A stretch of 32,715 bases of DNA from Comamonadaceae bacterium (GCA_947450645.1 CANFWH010000026.1:1-32715); one strand, 5' to 3'. Counted from the first letter of the stretch, positions 8,723 through 17,019 are shown. The notes: generated from the sequence alone by a model not told the origin. A program made the numbers and translations.

Positions 8723-10906
8723 ATGCCAGCTAAAAAAAATACCGCCCCGGTCGCGGTTAAAAAAACCACCAAACCCGCTAAAACTGCTCCAGTAGTAGCA
8801 AAGAAAACAACTCCCAAAGTAACGACAAAACCCGCCAAAGCTGAAAAGGCCGCTAAGCCTGCCAAAGCAATCAAAGGCGGCAAAAAAAGCAAGGTCGCTG
8901 ATGGCGATGATGTCTTGCTCGACATTGAAGACGAGTTAGAAGGCGAACCCATTGTTGTTGCTGGTGAAACTGCCGAAAAGGTCAAGCCACTCCGCATGAA
9001 ACTCTCCAAGGCGAAAGAGCGTGCCTTGATGAAAGAGTTTGGTTTAGATGACACGGTTTTATCCGAAGAAGATTTGGCCAAGCGTCGCCAACGCCTCAAA
9101 GCACTCATTAAGCTGGGCAAAACACGCGGCTACTTGACTCATCCCGAAATCAAAGATCACTTGCCCGACAAGCTAGTGGATGCAGAGACTTTAGAGGTGG
9201 TGTTCTCTTTGCTCAACGACATGAGCGTGGCGGTGTACGAGTCCACACCTGATGCCGAGACGCTATTTGCTGACAACATCACCAGTGCGTCTGCCAGCGA
9301 AGAAGAAGCTGAAGAGGAGGCTGAAGCTGCCGTGACTACGGTCGATAGTGAGTTTGGTCGCACCACAGATCCTGTGCGCATGTACATGCGCGAAATGGGC
9401 ACGGTTGAGCTCTTGACCCGCGAAGGCGAAATTGAAATTGCCAAGCGTATCGAAGGCGGCTTGAACCGCATGATGGAAGCCATTTGCGCCTGCCCTGCCA
9501 CCATTGCCGAAGTGTTCTTGATGGCGGAAGCCATCCGCAATGACCCTAAAACCGTGGTCTCCAGCATCGTGGACGGATTTGTTAATCCCAACGAAGCAGA
9601 CGATTACGTGGCCGAAGAAGACTTTGACGATTACGACGCAGCAGAAGACGATGACGGCAAGGGCGGCTCTAAGGCCATGACCCGCAAACTGGAAGAGCTA
9701 AAAAAAGAAGCTCTCTCTCGCATCGACAACATCAGCAAATTGTTTGAAAAAGTCCATAAGTCGTTCGACAAAGATGGCTACGGCTCACCCGCCTACATCA
9801 AGGCGCAAAAGGCGATGCAAGACGAAGTCATGCTGATTCGCTTTACGGCAAAAACCATTGACAAACTCTGCACAAAAATGCGTGGCTATGTTGAAGACGT
9901 GCGCAAAAAAGAGCGCGAACTGCGCCGCATCGTGGTCGAGAAATGCCGTATGCCGCAAGAGACGTTCATCAAAGACTTTCCACCTAACTTGCTCAACCTT
10001 AAATGGGTCGAAAAACAGGCCAAAGCAGGCAAGCCGTGGTCTGAGACGATCGCGCGTTTCATCCCGCCAATTCAAGACCAGCAACAAAAGTTGATCGAGC
10101 TACAAGCCAAGCTGGTTGTGCCTCTCGACGTTTTGAAAGACATCAACAAAAAAATGAACGACGGCGAGCGTAGCTCACGCGCCGCCAAAAAAGAAATGAT
10201 CGAAGCCAACTTGCGCTTGGTTATTTCGATTGCTAAAAAATACACCAATCGTGGCCTGCAATTCTTAGATTTAATTCAAGAAGGCAACATCGGTTTGATG
10301 AAAGCGGTTGAGAAATTTGAATACCGCCGTGGTTACAAATTCTCCACCTACGCCACGTGGTGGATTCGCCAAGCGATTACGCGCTCCATTGCCGACCAAG
10401 CGCGCACGATTCGTATTCCCGTGCACATGATCGAGACCATCAACAAGATGAATCGCTACTCGCGTCAACATCTGCAAGAGCATGGCTTTGAACCCAACGC
10501 TTCGATGCTGGCCGAGAAGATGGAAATTCCTGAAGACAAGATCAGGAAGATCATGAAAATCGCCAAGGAACCCATTTCGATGGAAACCCCGATTGGCGAC
10601 GATGATGATTCGCACTTGGGCGATTTCATCGAAGACCAAGTCAACACTGCGCCGCTAGATGCAGCGGTGCAAGCGGGTCTGCGCGACATCGTCAAAGACG
10701 TGCTGGACAGCCTCACGCCGCGCGAAGCCAAAGTCATGCGTATGCGTTTTGGTATCGAGATGACCAGCGACCACACGTTAGAAGAAGTCGGCAAACAGTT
10801 TGACGTGACGCGCGAGCGTGTGCGCCAAATCGAAGCCAAGGCGCTGCGTAAGATGAAGCACCCTTCGCGGTCAGATAAATTGCGTAGCTTTATTGATACG
10901 ATTTAA
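8723..10906 (+). CDS. rpoD: RNA polymerase primary sigma factor (sigma70)
   Basis: This is the housekeeping sigma factor, 727 residues. The first ~60 residues are a Lys/Ala/Pro-rich low-complexity extension before region 1.1. Region 1.2 contains [16 protein letters not shown]. An acidic non-conserved region (about 290-312, [15 protein letters not shown]) follows. Region 2 has [20 protein letters not shown] and [17 protein letters not shown]. Region 3 has [12 protein letters not shown], and region 4.2 has the helix-turn-helix [19 protein letters not shown]. The protein ends [10 protein letters not shown]. The ATG follows a very poor ribosome binding site (AAAAAAGTGCACC). A strong terminator follows, so dnaG-rpoD transcription ends here. 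A degraded copy of its last 25 codons lies at 13339-13413. Confidence 0.98.
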   Translation: MPAKKNTAPVAVKKTTKPAKTAPVVAKKTTPKVTTKPAKAEKAAKPAKAIKGGKKSKVADGDDVLLDIEDELEGEPIVVAGETAEKVKPLRMKLSKAKERALMKEFGLDDTVLSEEDLAKRRQRLKALIKLGKTRGYLTHPEIKDHLPDKLVDAETLEVVFSLLNDMSVAVYESTPDAETLFADNITSASASEEEAEEEAEAAVTTVDSEFGRTTDPVRMYMREMGTVELLTREGEIEIAKRIEGGLNRMMEAICACPATIAEVFLMAEAIRNDPKTVVSSIVDGFVNPNEADDYVAEEDFDDYDAAEDDDGKGGSKAMTRKLEELKKEALSRIDNISKLFEKVHKSFDKDGYGSPAYIKAQKAMQDEVMLIRFTAKTIDKLCTKMRGYVEDVRKKERELRRIVVEKCRMPQETFIKDFPPNLLNLKWVEKQAKAGKPWSETIARFIPPIQDQQQKLIELQAKLVVPLDVLKDINKKMNDGERSSRAAKKEMIEANLRLVISIAKKYTNRGLQFLDLIQEGNIGLMKAVEKFEYRRGYKFSTYATWWIRQAITRSIADQARTIRIPVHMIETINKMNRYSRQHLQEHGFEPNASMLAEKMEIPEDKIRKIMKIAKEPISMETPIGDDDDSHLGDFIEDQVNTAPLDAAVQAGLRDIVKDVLDSLTPREAKVMRMRFGIEMTSDHTLEEVGKQFDVTRERVRQIEAKALRKMKHPSRSDKLRSFIDTI

Positions 10907-10911
10907 TGAAT

Positions 10912-10942
10912 AAAAAATCCCCGCTGCTAGCGGGGATTTTTT
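10912..10942 (+). terminator. Rho-independent terminator of rpoD
   Basis: Six A, then stem TCCCCGCT / AGCGGGGA closing a 3-nt GCT loop, then six T. The A/T tracts on both sides make it potentially bidirectional. It begins 5 nt after the rpoD stop. Confidence 0.93.
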
Positions 10943-10997
10943 ATGGATAACGCACGATGACTAAACTACGCCGACCTCAATCAAAGGAAATTTAAAC

Positions 10998-11669
10998 ATG
11001 TCAATTTGGAACGGTATCGAAATTCATCCACGCGTAGAGGCTAACGCCGCTGCGATTCAACTGCTGCAAGACATCCCCTCGTCCATCATTAGCGACATTA
11101 TGGGTGGGCGCTTGGTGGGAACAACTGGCCTGCGTCCTATCAATCGCTCCGTGGTGAGTGTGTGCGGCAACGCCGTGACTGTGCGGGTTCGCGCGGGTGA
11201 CAACTTGCTCATTCACAAAGCGCTAGAGATGTTGCAAGTAGGCGATGTGCTGGTCGTTGACGGCGAGGCGGACGTGACTCGCGCACTAGTTGGCGAAATC
11301 ATGATGACAACAGCGCATGTGCGCGGCGCAATTGGCTTCGTCATCGACGGCGCCGTGCGTGACATTGATGCCTTTGAAACGATTGGCTTTCCTTGCTGGG
11401 CACGCGGCGTGAGTTTGCGTGGCCCCTACAAAGAAGGTCCTGGCAACATCAACATCCCCGTCACGGTGGGCGGCATGCTGGTCAACGCTGGCGATATTGT
11501 GGTTGGCGACTCGGATGGTCTCGTCGCTATCCCAGTCAAGCTTGCGGCAGAGGTTGCAGCTAAAGCACACGAGAAGATTCGTGTCGAGCAAGAAACTCTC
11601 GCAGCTATTCGCGCAGGCACTTACTCGGGCGCTTGGGTGGATGCCATTCTTAAACAAAAAGGTTTTTAA
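10998..11669 (+). CDS. RraA-family aldolase (HMG/CHA aldolase-like)
   Basis: This 223-residue protein belongs to the RraA/4-hydroxy-4-methyl-2-oxoglutarate aldolase family. The diagnostic stretch runs GDVLVVDGEADVTRALVGEI to RGAIGFVIDGAVRDID, with the catalytic Arg-Asp pair at R121-D122, then FPCWARGVSLRGPYKEGPG. Members with this pattern cleave 4-hydroxy-4-methyl-2-oxoglutarate or 4-carboxy-4-hydroxy-2-oxoadipate and often decarboxylate oxaloacetate; the RNase-E regulator RraA is a shorter relative. A clear AAAGGAAA site precedes the ATG. A Bug receptor follows after 12 nt, suggesting uptake and cleavage of a multi-carboxylate. No other gene of the gallate or protocatechuate 4,5-cleavage route is visible, so the substrate is open. 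Confidence 0.88.
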   Translation: MSIWNGIEIHPRVEANAAAIQLLQDIPSSIISDIMGGRLVGTTGLRPINRSVVSVCGNAVTVRVRAGDNLLIHKALEMLQVGDVLVVDGEADVTRALVGEIMMTTAHVRGAIGFVIDGAVRDIDAFETIGFPCWARGVSLRGPYKEGPGNINIPVTVGGMLVNAGDIVVGDSDGLVAIPVKLAAEVAAKAHEKIRVEQETLAAIRAGTYSGAWVDAILKQKGF

Positions 11670-11681
11670 AGAGGACGCTTT

Positions 11682-12635
11682 ATGAAAACGAAATTTCTTG
11701 CCACACTATTTTTAGCCTTGAGCGTTGGTGCGGCCTCTGCTCAGACTTACCCCAACCAAACCATCCGCTTTGTCGTGCCTTGGCCTGCGGGCGGCGCAAC
11801 CGATCAAGTCGCACGCATCTTGGCGCAGCCGCTCTCGCAAGCACTGGGTGTGGCTGTGGTAGTGGACAACAAAGGCGGCGCAGGCGGCAACATTGGTACA
11901 GCGCTTGTGGCAAAAGAAAAGCCCGACGGCTACACGCTGCTGCTGGCCACCAGTTCCACCAACGCGGCAGGCCCGCACCTGTTTGCCAAGCAAGGTTTTG
12001 ATCCTGCCAAAGACTTCGCGGCGGTGATCCATTTAGTCGCCATCCCCAACGTGATGGTTGTGCCCGCTAAGTCACCTTGGACGAGCCTGAAAGACGTGAT
12101 TGCGGACGCAAGAAAATCGCCTGATAAATACACCTACGGCTCGGCGGGCATTGGTAGCTCGCAGCACTTGGCGGGCGCGCAATTCAAGACCACAGCCAAC
12201 CTCGACATCCGACACGTGCCCTACAAAGGCAGTGGCCCAGCGGCGCAAGATTTGATTGCAGGACACATCGACATGATGATTGATACAGGCTCCTTGGGCA
12301 CGATCAAAGGCGGCTTGCTCAAACCCTTGGCGGTCGCCAGCAGCAAGCGCCTAGCGGCCTTGCCAAACGTTCCCACATTTGCCGAAGCAGGTACGCCCAT
12401 GTTGGCATCGGCTTGGTACGGCGTGATGCTGCCAGCAGGCGCATCGCCAGCGGTGATTGCCAAGCTCAACGGCGCGTTCAACACACTGCTCAAAAATCCA
12501 GAAATTCGCGGCAAGTTGGAAGGCATTGGCGCAGAGATTTCTGGCGGCACGTCAGATGAATTTGCGAAGTTCGCGATCTCTGAGATTAAGCGCTATGAGG
12601 GCATTGTGAAGAGCTCTGGAGCGCCGAAGGAGTGA
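11682..12635 (+). CDS. Bug/TctC-family periplasmic solute receptor (second of three)
   Basis: The 317-residue protein has a signal peptide cleaved after ASA (about residue 20), then QTYPNQTIRFVVPWPAGGATDQ. Other family blocks are VVVDNKGGAGGNIGTALVAK, KPDGYTLLLAT, YGSAGIGSSQHLAGAQF and RHVPYKGSGPAAQDLIAGH. AAAGAGG lies just upstream of the ATG. It is 12 nt behind the RraA-family gene and clearly in the same transcription unit. It shares family blocks with the receptors at 4332 and 15903 but differs over most positions, so it is a separate paralogue rather than a recent duplicate. No membrane partner is encoded nearby. Confidence 0.94.
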   Translation: MKTKFLATLFLALSVGAASAQTYPNQTIRFVVPWPAGGATDQVARILAQPLSQALGVAVVVDNKGGAGGNIGTALVAKEKPDGYTLLLATSSTNAAGPHLFAKQGFDPAKDFAAVIHLVAIPNVMVVPAKSPWTSLKDVIADARKSPDKYTYGSAGIGSSQHLAGAQFKTTANLDIRHVPYKGSGPAAQDLIAGHIDMMIDTGSLGTIKGGLLKPLAVASSKRLAALPNVPTFAEAGTPMLASAWYGVMLPAGASPAVIAKLNGAFNTLLKNPEIRGKLEGIGAEISGGTSDEFAKFAISEIKRYEGIVKSSGAPKE

Positions 12636-12722
12636 TGAGTGGCTTTTGCGGTCGGGCAAACTGCAAGGTTTTGTGGGATTTTTGCTTTTTAAATTTCAAC
12701 AAAAAAGATATACACTTAGAAT

Positions 12723-12908
12723 ATGAACGGCAAAGAGATTATCAAACGCATGATGCTAGAAGGATGGCAACTAGACCGCATTAACGGCAGTCATCACATC
12801 ATGACAAAAAATGGACGCGCTGTGCCAGTTCCCGTTCATGGTGGCAAGGATGTTGGTATTGGCCTGCTATCTGCGATTGCCAAACAAAGCGGCGTGAAAT
12901 TGAAATAA
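12723..12908 (+). CDS. hicA: HicA-family toxin (mRNA interferase)
   Basis: This 61-residue protein has the HicA double-stranded RNA-binding-like fold signature: KEIIKRMMLEGWQL, then RINGSHHIM with the probable catalytic His24, then VPVPVHGGKDVGIGLLSAIAKQSGV. HicA toxins cleave mRNA and are neutralised by HicB. The start ATG has no Shine-Dalgarno sequence (AT-rich ACTTAGAAT precedes it), while hicB behind it has a good one; this would favour excess antitoxin. The toxin-first order is typical. The 87 bp upstream are AT-rich and probably carry the promoter, but I see no convincing -35/-10 pair. Confidence 0.9.
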   Translation: MNGKEIIKRMMLEGWQLDRINGSHHIMTKNGRAVPVPVHGGKDVGIGLLSAIAKQSGVKLK

Positions 12909-12917
12909 GGATACATC

Positions 12918-13334
12918 ATGCAAGTCAGTTACCCAGCAAATATCACACAGCAAACCGATGGCAGCTATTTGGTTCAATTCATCGATCTGCCCGATACCTT
13001 CACCGAAGGTCAAACAATGGACGAAGCGCTCTTTAATGCCTCGGAAGTGCTGTCTGGCATGCTTTGCTGGCATGCTGATCAAGGGCACGACATCATTCCT
13101 GCAACACTAGGCGCAAAAAAAGCGCACTACATTGCGCCCGACGCCAAAACTCAAGCGGCGCTTCTGTTGCGCCAAGCGCGCGGCGATCGCACTCACGCGG
13201 ATTTGGCAAGAGCACTTTCCACGTCGTGGCCGCAAGCTAAACGATTGGAGAGCGCGAGTTATTGGCCAAATCTCAAGACACTAGATCGCGCAGCAGCGGC
13301 CTTGGGTAAACGATTGATGATTTCGTTTGCTTAA
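12918..13334 (+). CDS. hicB: HicB-family antitoxin
   Basis: The 138-residue protein has an N-terminal HicB partial-RNaseH-like domain: YPANITQQTDGSYLVQFIDL, then the TEGQTMDEALFNASEVL helix. Its C-terminal region (about 80-138) looks like a helix-turn-helix of the Xre type (DRTHADLARALSTSWPQAKR). It should bind and inhibit HicA and repress the operon. TAAGGA (12906-12911) overlaps the hicA stop and sits 6 nt from the ATG, coupling the two genes. Immediately after its stop codon the rpoD-tail relic begins. Confidence 0.9.
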   Translation: MQVSYPANITQQTDGSYLVQFIDLPDTFTEGQTMDEALFNASEVLSGMLCWHADQGHDIIPATLGAKKAHYIAPDAKTQAALLLRQARGDRTHADLARALSTSWPQAKRLESASYWPNLKTLDRAAAALGKRLMISFA

Positions 13335-13338
13335 GCTT

Positions 13339-13413
13339 AAAGCCAAGAAGCTGCGCAGGTTGAAATGTCCTCCGCACTTCGACAAGGCGCCTAGTTTTAT
13401 TGATACGCTTTAA
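13339..13413 (+). pseudogene. Relic of an rpoD 3' end (last 25 codons, in frame)
   Basis: Read from 13339 this stretch encodes KAKKLRRLKCPPHFDKAP followed by SFIDTL and TAA. The end of RpoD reads [18 protein letters not shown] followed by SFIDTI and TAA. They align without gaps: by hand count 13 of 24 residues and 53 of 75 bases match, including TTTATTGATACG. No start codon or upstream sigma domain precedes it; hicB ends 4 nt before. Like true rpoD it is followed within about 20 nt by a GC-rich terminator. I read it as a decayed duplicate of the rpoD terminus in direct orientation, 2.5 kb downstream of the original. Confidence 0.8.
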
Positions 13414-13432
13414 ACTAAACGCTACAAATAAG

Positions 13433-13475
13433 AATCCCGCCAAGCCGCAAGGTTGGGCGGGATTTTGTTTTTCTA
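13433..13475 (+). terminator. Rho-independent terminator after hicB and the rpoD relic
   Basis: Outer stem AATCCCGCC / GGCGGGATT, inner CC-GCAA-GG with a GNRA tetraloop, then TTGTTTTT. On the minus strand the flanking sequence CTTATTTG is also T-rich, so it may serve the converging SmpA-like pseudogene too. Confidence 0.85.
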
Positions 13476-13495
13476 ATTAAAAAATATGTGATGTG

Positions 13496-13867
13496 TCATT
13501 TCCTTGGCTCACTCCATCTGTCCAGTTTTTCTTTATAAAAACTAACACTCCCACCGTTCTGGTAAAACCAATAGGCAAAATCGCCCCCCGTCACTCAATC
13601 TGGCTCACCAAGTATTTTTTGGACTTCGGTAGGGCTCATACCCGTAGCTAATTTTCTCCAATTCGCTATTGATTTCCAACCGTCAACGGATGCAAAAGGC
13701 TTTGCAGCATTGCTAGAGCTGCCAGCCATAGACTCTAACTTTGCTAAACGATCATTTATCTGCTGGATTTCTTTTTCTACTTGCCGAATTCAAGCACTTT
13801 CATCTGCGTGTGAATTCAGGACAACGGCTAGCAACAGAAATCCTAAGGTCGTAATTTTTCTAACCAT
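13496..13867 (-). pseudogene. Exported SmpA/OmlA (BamE)-like small protein interrupted by two TGA codons
   Basis: On the minus strand, from ATG at 13867 to TGA at 13498-13496, runs a 123-codon frame broken only by TGA at codon 26 (13792-13790) and codon 91 (13597-13595). It has AAGGAG 7 nt upstream and a signal peptide (MVRKITTLGFLLLAVVLNSHA). A short coiled coil follows (VEKEIQQINDRLAKLE). The C-terminal domain contains GMSPTEVQKILGEPD, the second TGA, then VTGGDFAYWFYQNGG and a final SFYKEKLDRWSEP. The G-M-S...LGxP block is typical of SmpA/OmlA/BamE-like domains. Both TGA would become CGA (Arg) by one transition, and Arg fits LGEPDRV. There are no frameshifts, so loss is recent, the codons are read through, or the sequence has errors. 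It lies 40 nt downstream of the SDR gene on the same strand. Confidence 0.8.
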
Positions 13868-13907
13868 GGCCAATCTCCTTGCATGCAATGTGATGCGAAA
13901 TTAGCGC

Positions 13908-14816
13908 TCATTTAATGAGAAATGTAGAAGCGGCTCTAGTCTTCGAAAGCAATCTTAGCTCCTTCTTCATCCGCAAATTATCAATCCGCCTCGACTCGCT
14001 CAAAAAACTAAGCCTCATCGGGGAGAGCGTTGCCTCTGCTTCAGCCCTCGTAATGCGCGGTGGTCTTGGCAACCCTGCCTTGTCCGCCAGCGCATCGTAG
14101 TAGTCGCCTGTTTTGATGCCCGAATCCTCGGCAATGTTGTAGTTGCGCTGCGGCTTGCCTCGCCACAGCGCTGCGATACACGCCCTTGCTAGGTCGTCTG
14201 CATGGATGTGGTTGGTGTAGACGTCATCGCTGGAGACCAATACTGGCGTGGCGTGGCGGACTCTGTCTAGCGGATCACCGCCTTCACGGTCAGCAGCATA
14301 AATGCCTGGGATGCGCAGGCAGTTGACGCGCACGTTGGATTGCTTGCCGAAGGTTCGCACACGTGTTTCGGCGTCCACTCGGCGTTTGGCGCGGTCGGTT
14401 TGCGGATTGACGGCGCGTGTCTCAGGCGCCCACTCGCCGTTGCAGTTGCCGTACACGCCCGTGGTGGACGCATAGACCAAGGCCGTGGGTTTGCTGCGCA
14501 GCCTAAGAGCACGAACAAGGTTGGCGGTGCGTATGTCGCTAGCGCCATTATTTGACGGAGGGGCAAGCTGCAGCGCATATGTAGCAAGGCTTGTGAGCCG
14601 ATGCAAGCTGGAAGCCTTATCTAGATTGGCCTGCAAGGGAGTGATGCTTTTGGCGCGTAGCTCGGGGAGTCTGTTGTTGCTGGATGTCGTCGCCAGCACG
14701 CGCACATGCTTTGGCAGCGCCTCTGCCACGCGCAAGCCCACATCACCGCATCCAATGATGAGAACGCGGGTTTGTTTGAAGCGACGGCTCTTAGCGCCTA
14801 AGAATGATGTCTGCAA
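13908..14816 (-). CDS. NAD(P)-binding SDR-family epimerase-like protein (YeeZ-like)
   Basis: The 302-residue protein opens with a Rossmann motif VLIIGCGDVGLRVAEAL. The SDR active-site region is YASTTGVYGN, with PETRAVNPQTDRAKRRVDAE after it, and the extended-SDR C-terminal part includes TNHIHADDLARACIAAL. This matches the short atypical extended SDR group to which E. coli YeeZ belongs, whose substrate is unknown. The start is uncertain: TTG at 14816 is the first possible codon after an in-frame TAG, with no clear ribosome binding site. It is divergent from the ferredoxin-reductase gene at 14869 across a 52-bp gap. Confidence 0.8.
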   Translation of the reverse strand: MQTSFLGAKSRRFKQTRVLIIGCGDVGLRVAEALPKHVRVLATTSSNNRLPELRAKSITPLQANLDKASSLHRLTSLATYALQLAPPSNNGASDIRTANLVRALRLRSKPTALVYASTTGVYGNCNGEWAPETRAVNPQTDRAKRRVDAETRVRTFGKQSNVRVNCLRIPGIYAADREGGDPLDRVRHATPVLVSSDDVYTNHIHADDLARACIAALWRGKPQRNYNIAEDSGIKTGDYYDALADKAGLPRPPRITRAEAEATLSPMRLSFLSESRRIDNLRMKKELRLLSKTRAASTFLIK

Positions 14817-14868
14817 GGGGATAATCTAGGGATAGGTTAATTTTTCAATCACTTTCCCAATCATAGTT

Positions 14869-15906
14869 ATGTCTTTCAAAATCACCGTCGAACCCTCCAA
14901 CCGCTCTTTTGACGTTAACGAGGGCGAAGCCATCCTCGTTGCTGGCATTCGCCAAGGCGTGTCTATGCCCTATGGCTGCAAGGACGGGGCTTGCGGCTCT
15001 TGCAAGTGCTTAAAGCTATCGGGCACGGTCAAACACGGCACGCATCAAAGCAAGGCGCTGTCGGACATGGAAGAAGCCAATGGCTATGTGCTCACCTGCT
15101 GCGCCGTACCGCAAACCGATGTGGTGCTGGAGTCCAAGCAGGTTACTGCTGCGGATGCCTTCCCTGTCAAAAAAATGCCGAGCCGCGTGACGACGATGGA
15201 GCGCCTCTCGCATGACGTGATGCGCCTTGTTTTGCAACTGCCTGCGGCTGAGCCGTTTCAATATCACGCGGGGCAATACATCGAGTTCATTTTGCGCGAT
15301 GGGGCTCGCAGGGCTTATTCCATGGGCAATGCGGCGCATACGACCGAGGGAAAATCGATTGAGCTGCACATCCGCCACATGCCAGGCGGCAAGTTTACCG
15401 ACCAAGTGTTTAGCACGATGAAGGAAAAAGACATCGTCCGCATTGAAGGGCCTTACGGCGGTTTTTATTTGCGCGAAGATTCCGACAAACCTATGATCCT
15501 CTTGGCTTCTGGCACAGGTTTTGCGCCTATCAAATCGATCATCGAGCACATGGAAAAGATGGGATCGATACGTCCTGCAACGCTCTACTGGGGTGGTCGT
15601 CGCCCCTCCGACATGTACTTGGATGCGTGGGTGAAAGAGAAGTTGGCCGCGATGCCAAACCTCACCTACGTACCCGTGATTTCGGATGCGCTGCCAGAAG
15701 ATGCTTGGACAGGTCGCACAGGATTCGTCCACGCTGCGGCCATTGCCGATGTGCCCGACATGAGCGGCTATCAAGTCTATGCCTGCGGCGCGCCGATTGT
15801 GATTGAGTCCGCGCAAAAGCAATACGCAGAAAAATGCGGTTTGCCAAGCGACGAGTTTTATGCAGATTCGTTTACATCTGAGGCGGATAAGGCTAAGGCA
15901 GCATGA
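14869..15906 (+). CDS. 2Fe-2S ferredoxin / flavin reductase (CDP-6-deoxy-delta-3,4-glucoseen reductase-like)
   Basis: This 345-residue protein fuses an N-terminal plant-type 2Fe-2S ferredoxin (ligands C37, C42, C45, C77 in YGCKDGACGSCKC and LTCCAV) to a FAD/NAD(P)H reductase. FAD contact is RAYSMGNA, the NAD-binding loop is ASGTGFAPIKSI, and the end is FYADSFTSE. The domain order is that of AscD/RfbI and phenol-hydroxylase reductase components, which pass electrons from NAD(P)H through FAD to the iron-sulfur centre. No deoxysugar or oxygenase partner gene is in the window, so the electron acceptor is unknown and the AscD-like name is by homology only. Its stop overlaps the next Bug gene by 4 nt. 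Confidence 0.87.
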   Translation: MSFKITVEPSNRSFDVNEGEAILVAGIRQGVSMPYGCKDGACGSCKCLKLSGTVKHGTHQSKALSDMEEANGYVLTCCAVPQTDVVLESKQVTAADAFPVKKMPSRVTTMERLSHDVMRLVLQLPAAEPFQYHAGQYIEFILRDGARRAYSMGNAAHTTEGKSIELHIRHMPGGKFTDQVFSTMKEKDIVRIEGPYGGFYLREDSDKPMILLASGTGFAPIKSIIEHMEKMGSIRPATLYWGGRRPSDMYLDAWVKEKLAAMPNLTYVPVISDALPEDAWTGRTGFVHAAAIADVPDMSGYQVYACGAPIVIESAQKQYAEKCGLPSDEFYADSFTSEADKAKAA

Positions 15907-16889
15907 ACAAAACGCCGTTCGGACTGATCCTGTCGAAGTCTGGTTTGGCGTTGTTTCTGGCAGCGTTCCCGCTACTCACCTTCGCCCAAGCCGAACGCGC
16001 TATTCGCCTCATCGTGCCTTATGCAGCGGGCGGTCCGATAGATGTGAGCGCAAGGCTCTTGGCCGATAAAGTGAAGGGCAGTTTGGGTAGTGTCATCGTT
16101 GATAACCGTGCGGGTGCAGGTGGAAATTTGGGCGCAGACCTTGTAGCCAAAGCCGTACCAGACGGTATGACCATTGGCATTGCAGCCGTTGCCACGCACG
16201 CGATCAACCCGTGGTTGTTTGCCAAGATGCCGTATGACTCGGTGAAGGACTTCACGCCGATCACGCAAATCTTGCGTGTGCCCAACGTGCTGGTGATGAA
16301 TGCAGACACCGCTAAACGTTTGAACATCAGCTCACTCAAAGACTTTGTGGCTTACGCCAAAGCGAACCCTGCCAAGCTGAATTACGGTAGCGGTGGCCTT
16401 GGCAGCGCGGGGCATTTGGCTGGCGAGATGTTTAAGGCACGCGCAGGCATTTTTGCCGTGCACATTCCGTACAACGGCGGCAATCCTGCGCAGTTGGCGC
16501 TGCTCTCGGGTCAAGTTGATTTCAATTTCGACAATCTCGCCACGGCTGCGCCCAATATCAAAAGCGGCAAGCTCAAAGCGCTAGGCGTGACCACACTGGC
16601 AAGGTCAAACGCCCTGCCCTTGGTGCCTGCCATTGCTGAAACATTTAAAGGTTTTGAGATTGACACGTGGTGGGGGCTGGTTGCGCCAGCGAACCTGCCA
16701 ATCGGCCTGCAAGCCAAGCTGAATAAGGCTTTCACGAGTGCGCTTTTGAGCGACGACATCAAAATTCGCTTCGCTAATCTCTATGCGGAACCCACGCCCA
16801 CATCGCCTGAAGCGTTTGGTGCGCTGATTCAAAGTGAACTTAAAAAGTACGAAGTAGAGGTGAAGGCAAGTGGAGCGAAGGCGGAGTAA
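15903..16889 (+). CDS. Bug/TctC-family periplasmic solute receptor (third of three)
   Basis: The 328-residue protein has a signal peptide ending about LLTFAQA (residue 30), then ERAIRLIVPYAAGGPIDVSARLL, VIVDNRAGAGGNLGADLVAK, YGSGGLGSAGHLAGEMF and VHIPYNGGNPAQLALLSG. These are diagnostic family blocks. The start ATG sits in the stop of the reductase gene (ATGA), so the two are co-expressed. The pairing of a soluble electron-transfer enzyme with a solute receptor suggests a shared substrate, but this is inference. A hairpin follows 6 nt after the stop and separates it from the converging tRNA-Arg gene. Confidence 0.93.
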   Translation: MNKTPFGLILSKSGLALFLAAFPLLTFAQAERAIRLIVPYAAGGPIDVSARLLADKVKGSLGSVIVDNRAGAGGNLGADLVAKAVPDGMTIGIAAVATHAINPWLFAKMPYDSVKDFTPITQILRVPNVLVMNADTAKRLNISSLKDFVAYAKANPAKLNYGSGGLGSAGHLAGEMFKARAGIFAVHIPYNGGNPAQLALLSGQVDFNFDNLATAAPNIKSGKLKALGVTTLARSNALPLVPAIAETFKGFEIDTWWGLVAPANLPIGLQAKLNKAFTSALLSDDIKIRFANLYAEPTPTSPEAFGALIQSELKKYEVEVKASGAKAE

Positions 16890-16923
16890 AAGAAAAAGCC
16901 CTTGATTTTTCAATCAAGGGCTT
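16887..16923 (-). terminator. Terminator of tRNA-Arg (probably bidirectional)
   Basis: An 11-bp stem AAGCCCTTGAT / ATCAAGGGCTT encloses a 6-nt loop. Read on the minus strand it is followed by TTTTTCTTTT, an excellent release tract, 8 nt beyond the tRNA CCA end. On the plus strand, after the Bug gene, the following T-tract is weak, so the main job is to end the tRNA transcript. Confidence 0.85.
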
Positions 16924-16930
16924 CAAACTT

Positions 16931-17007
16931 TGGTGCGGCTGGCAGGAATTGAACCCACGACCCTCTGGTTCGTAGCCAGATACTCTATCCAACTGAGCTA
17001 CAGCCGC
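16931..17007 (-). tRNA. tRNA-Arg (anticodon ACG)
   Basis: The minus-strand sequence folds as a full cloverleaf. The acceptor stem is GCGGCTG / CAGCCGC, the D loop contains AGCTCAGTTGGATAGAG, and the anticodon stem is TCTGG / CCAGA around CTACGAA. The T arm contains GGGTTCAATTCC, and the discriminator is A with an encoded CCA. Anticodon ACG is at 16973-16971. A34 must be deaminated to inosine to read CGU, CGC and CGA. It lies 13 nt behind dnaQ on the same strand, with its own promoter inside the dnaQ end. Confidence 0.97.
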
Positions 17008-17019
17008 ACACAGCCTCTG

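Noticed and set aside
13595..13792. TGA codons in the SmpA-like gene as selenocysteine or a TGA=Trp code
   Set aside because: TGA is a normal stop for several genes here (for example the pdxA and exporter stops), no SECIS-like hairpin is apparent after either TGA, and Arg fits the site better than Trp or Sec.
14817..14868. GATAAT at 14820-14825 as a promoter for the ferredoxin-reductase gene
   Set aside because: The hexamer is good but no acceptable -35 or extended -10 is found at proper spacing.
15016..15822. Long minus-strand open frame (268 codons) under the ferredoxin-reductase gene
   Set aside because: It is antisense to a gene with firm motifs, has a His/Arg-rich composition typical of antisense frames and no recognisable domain.
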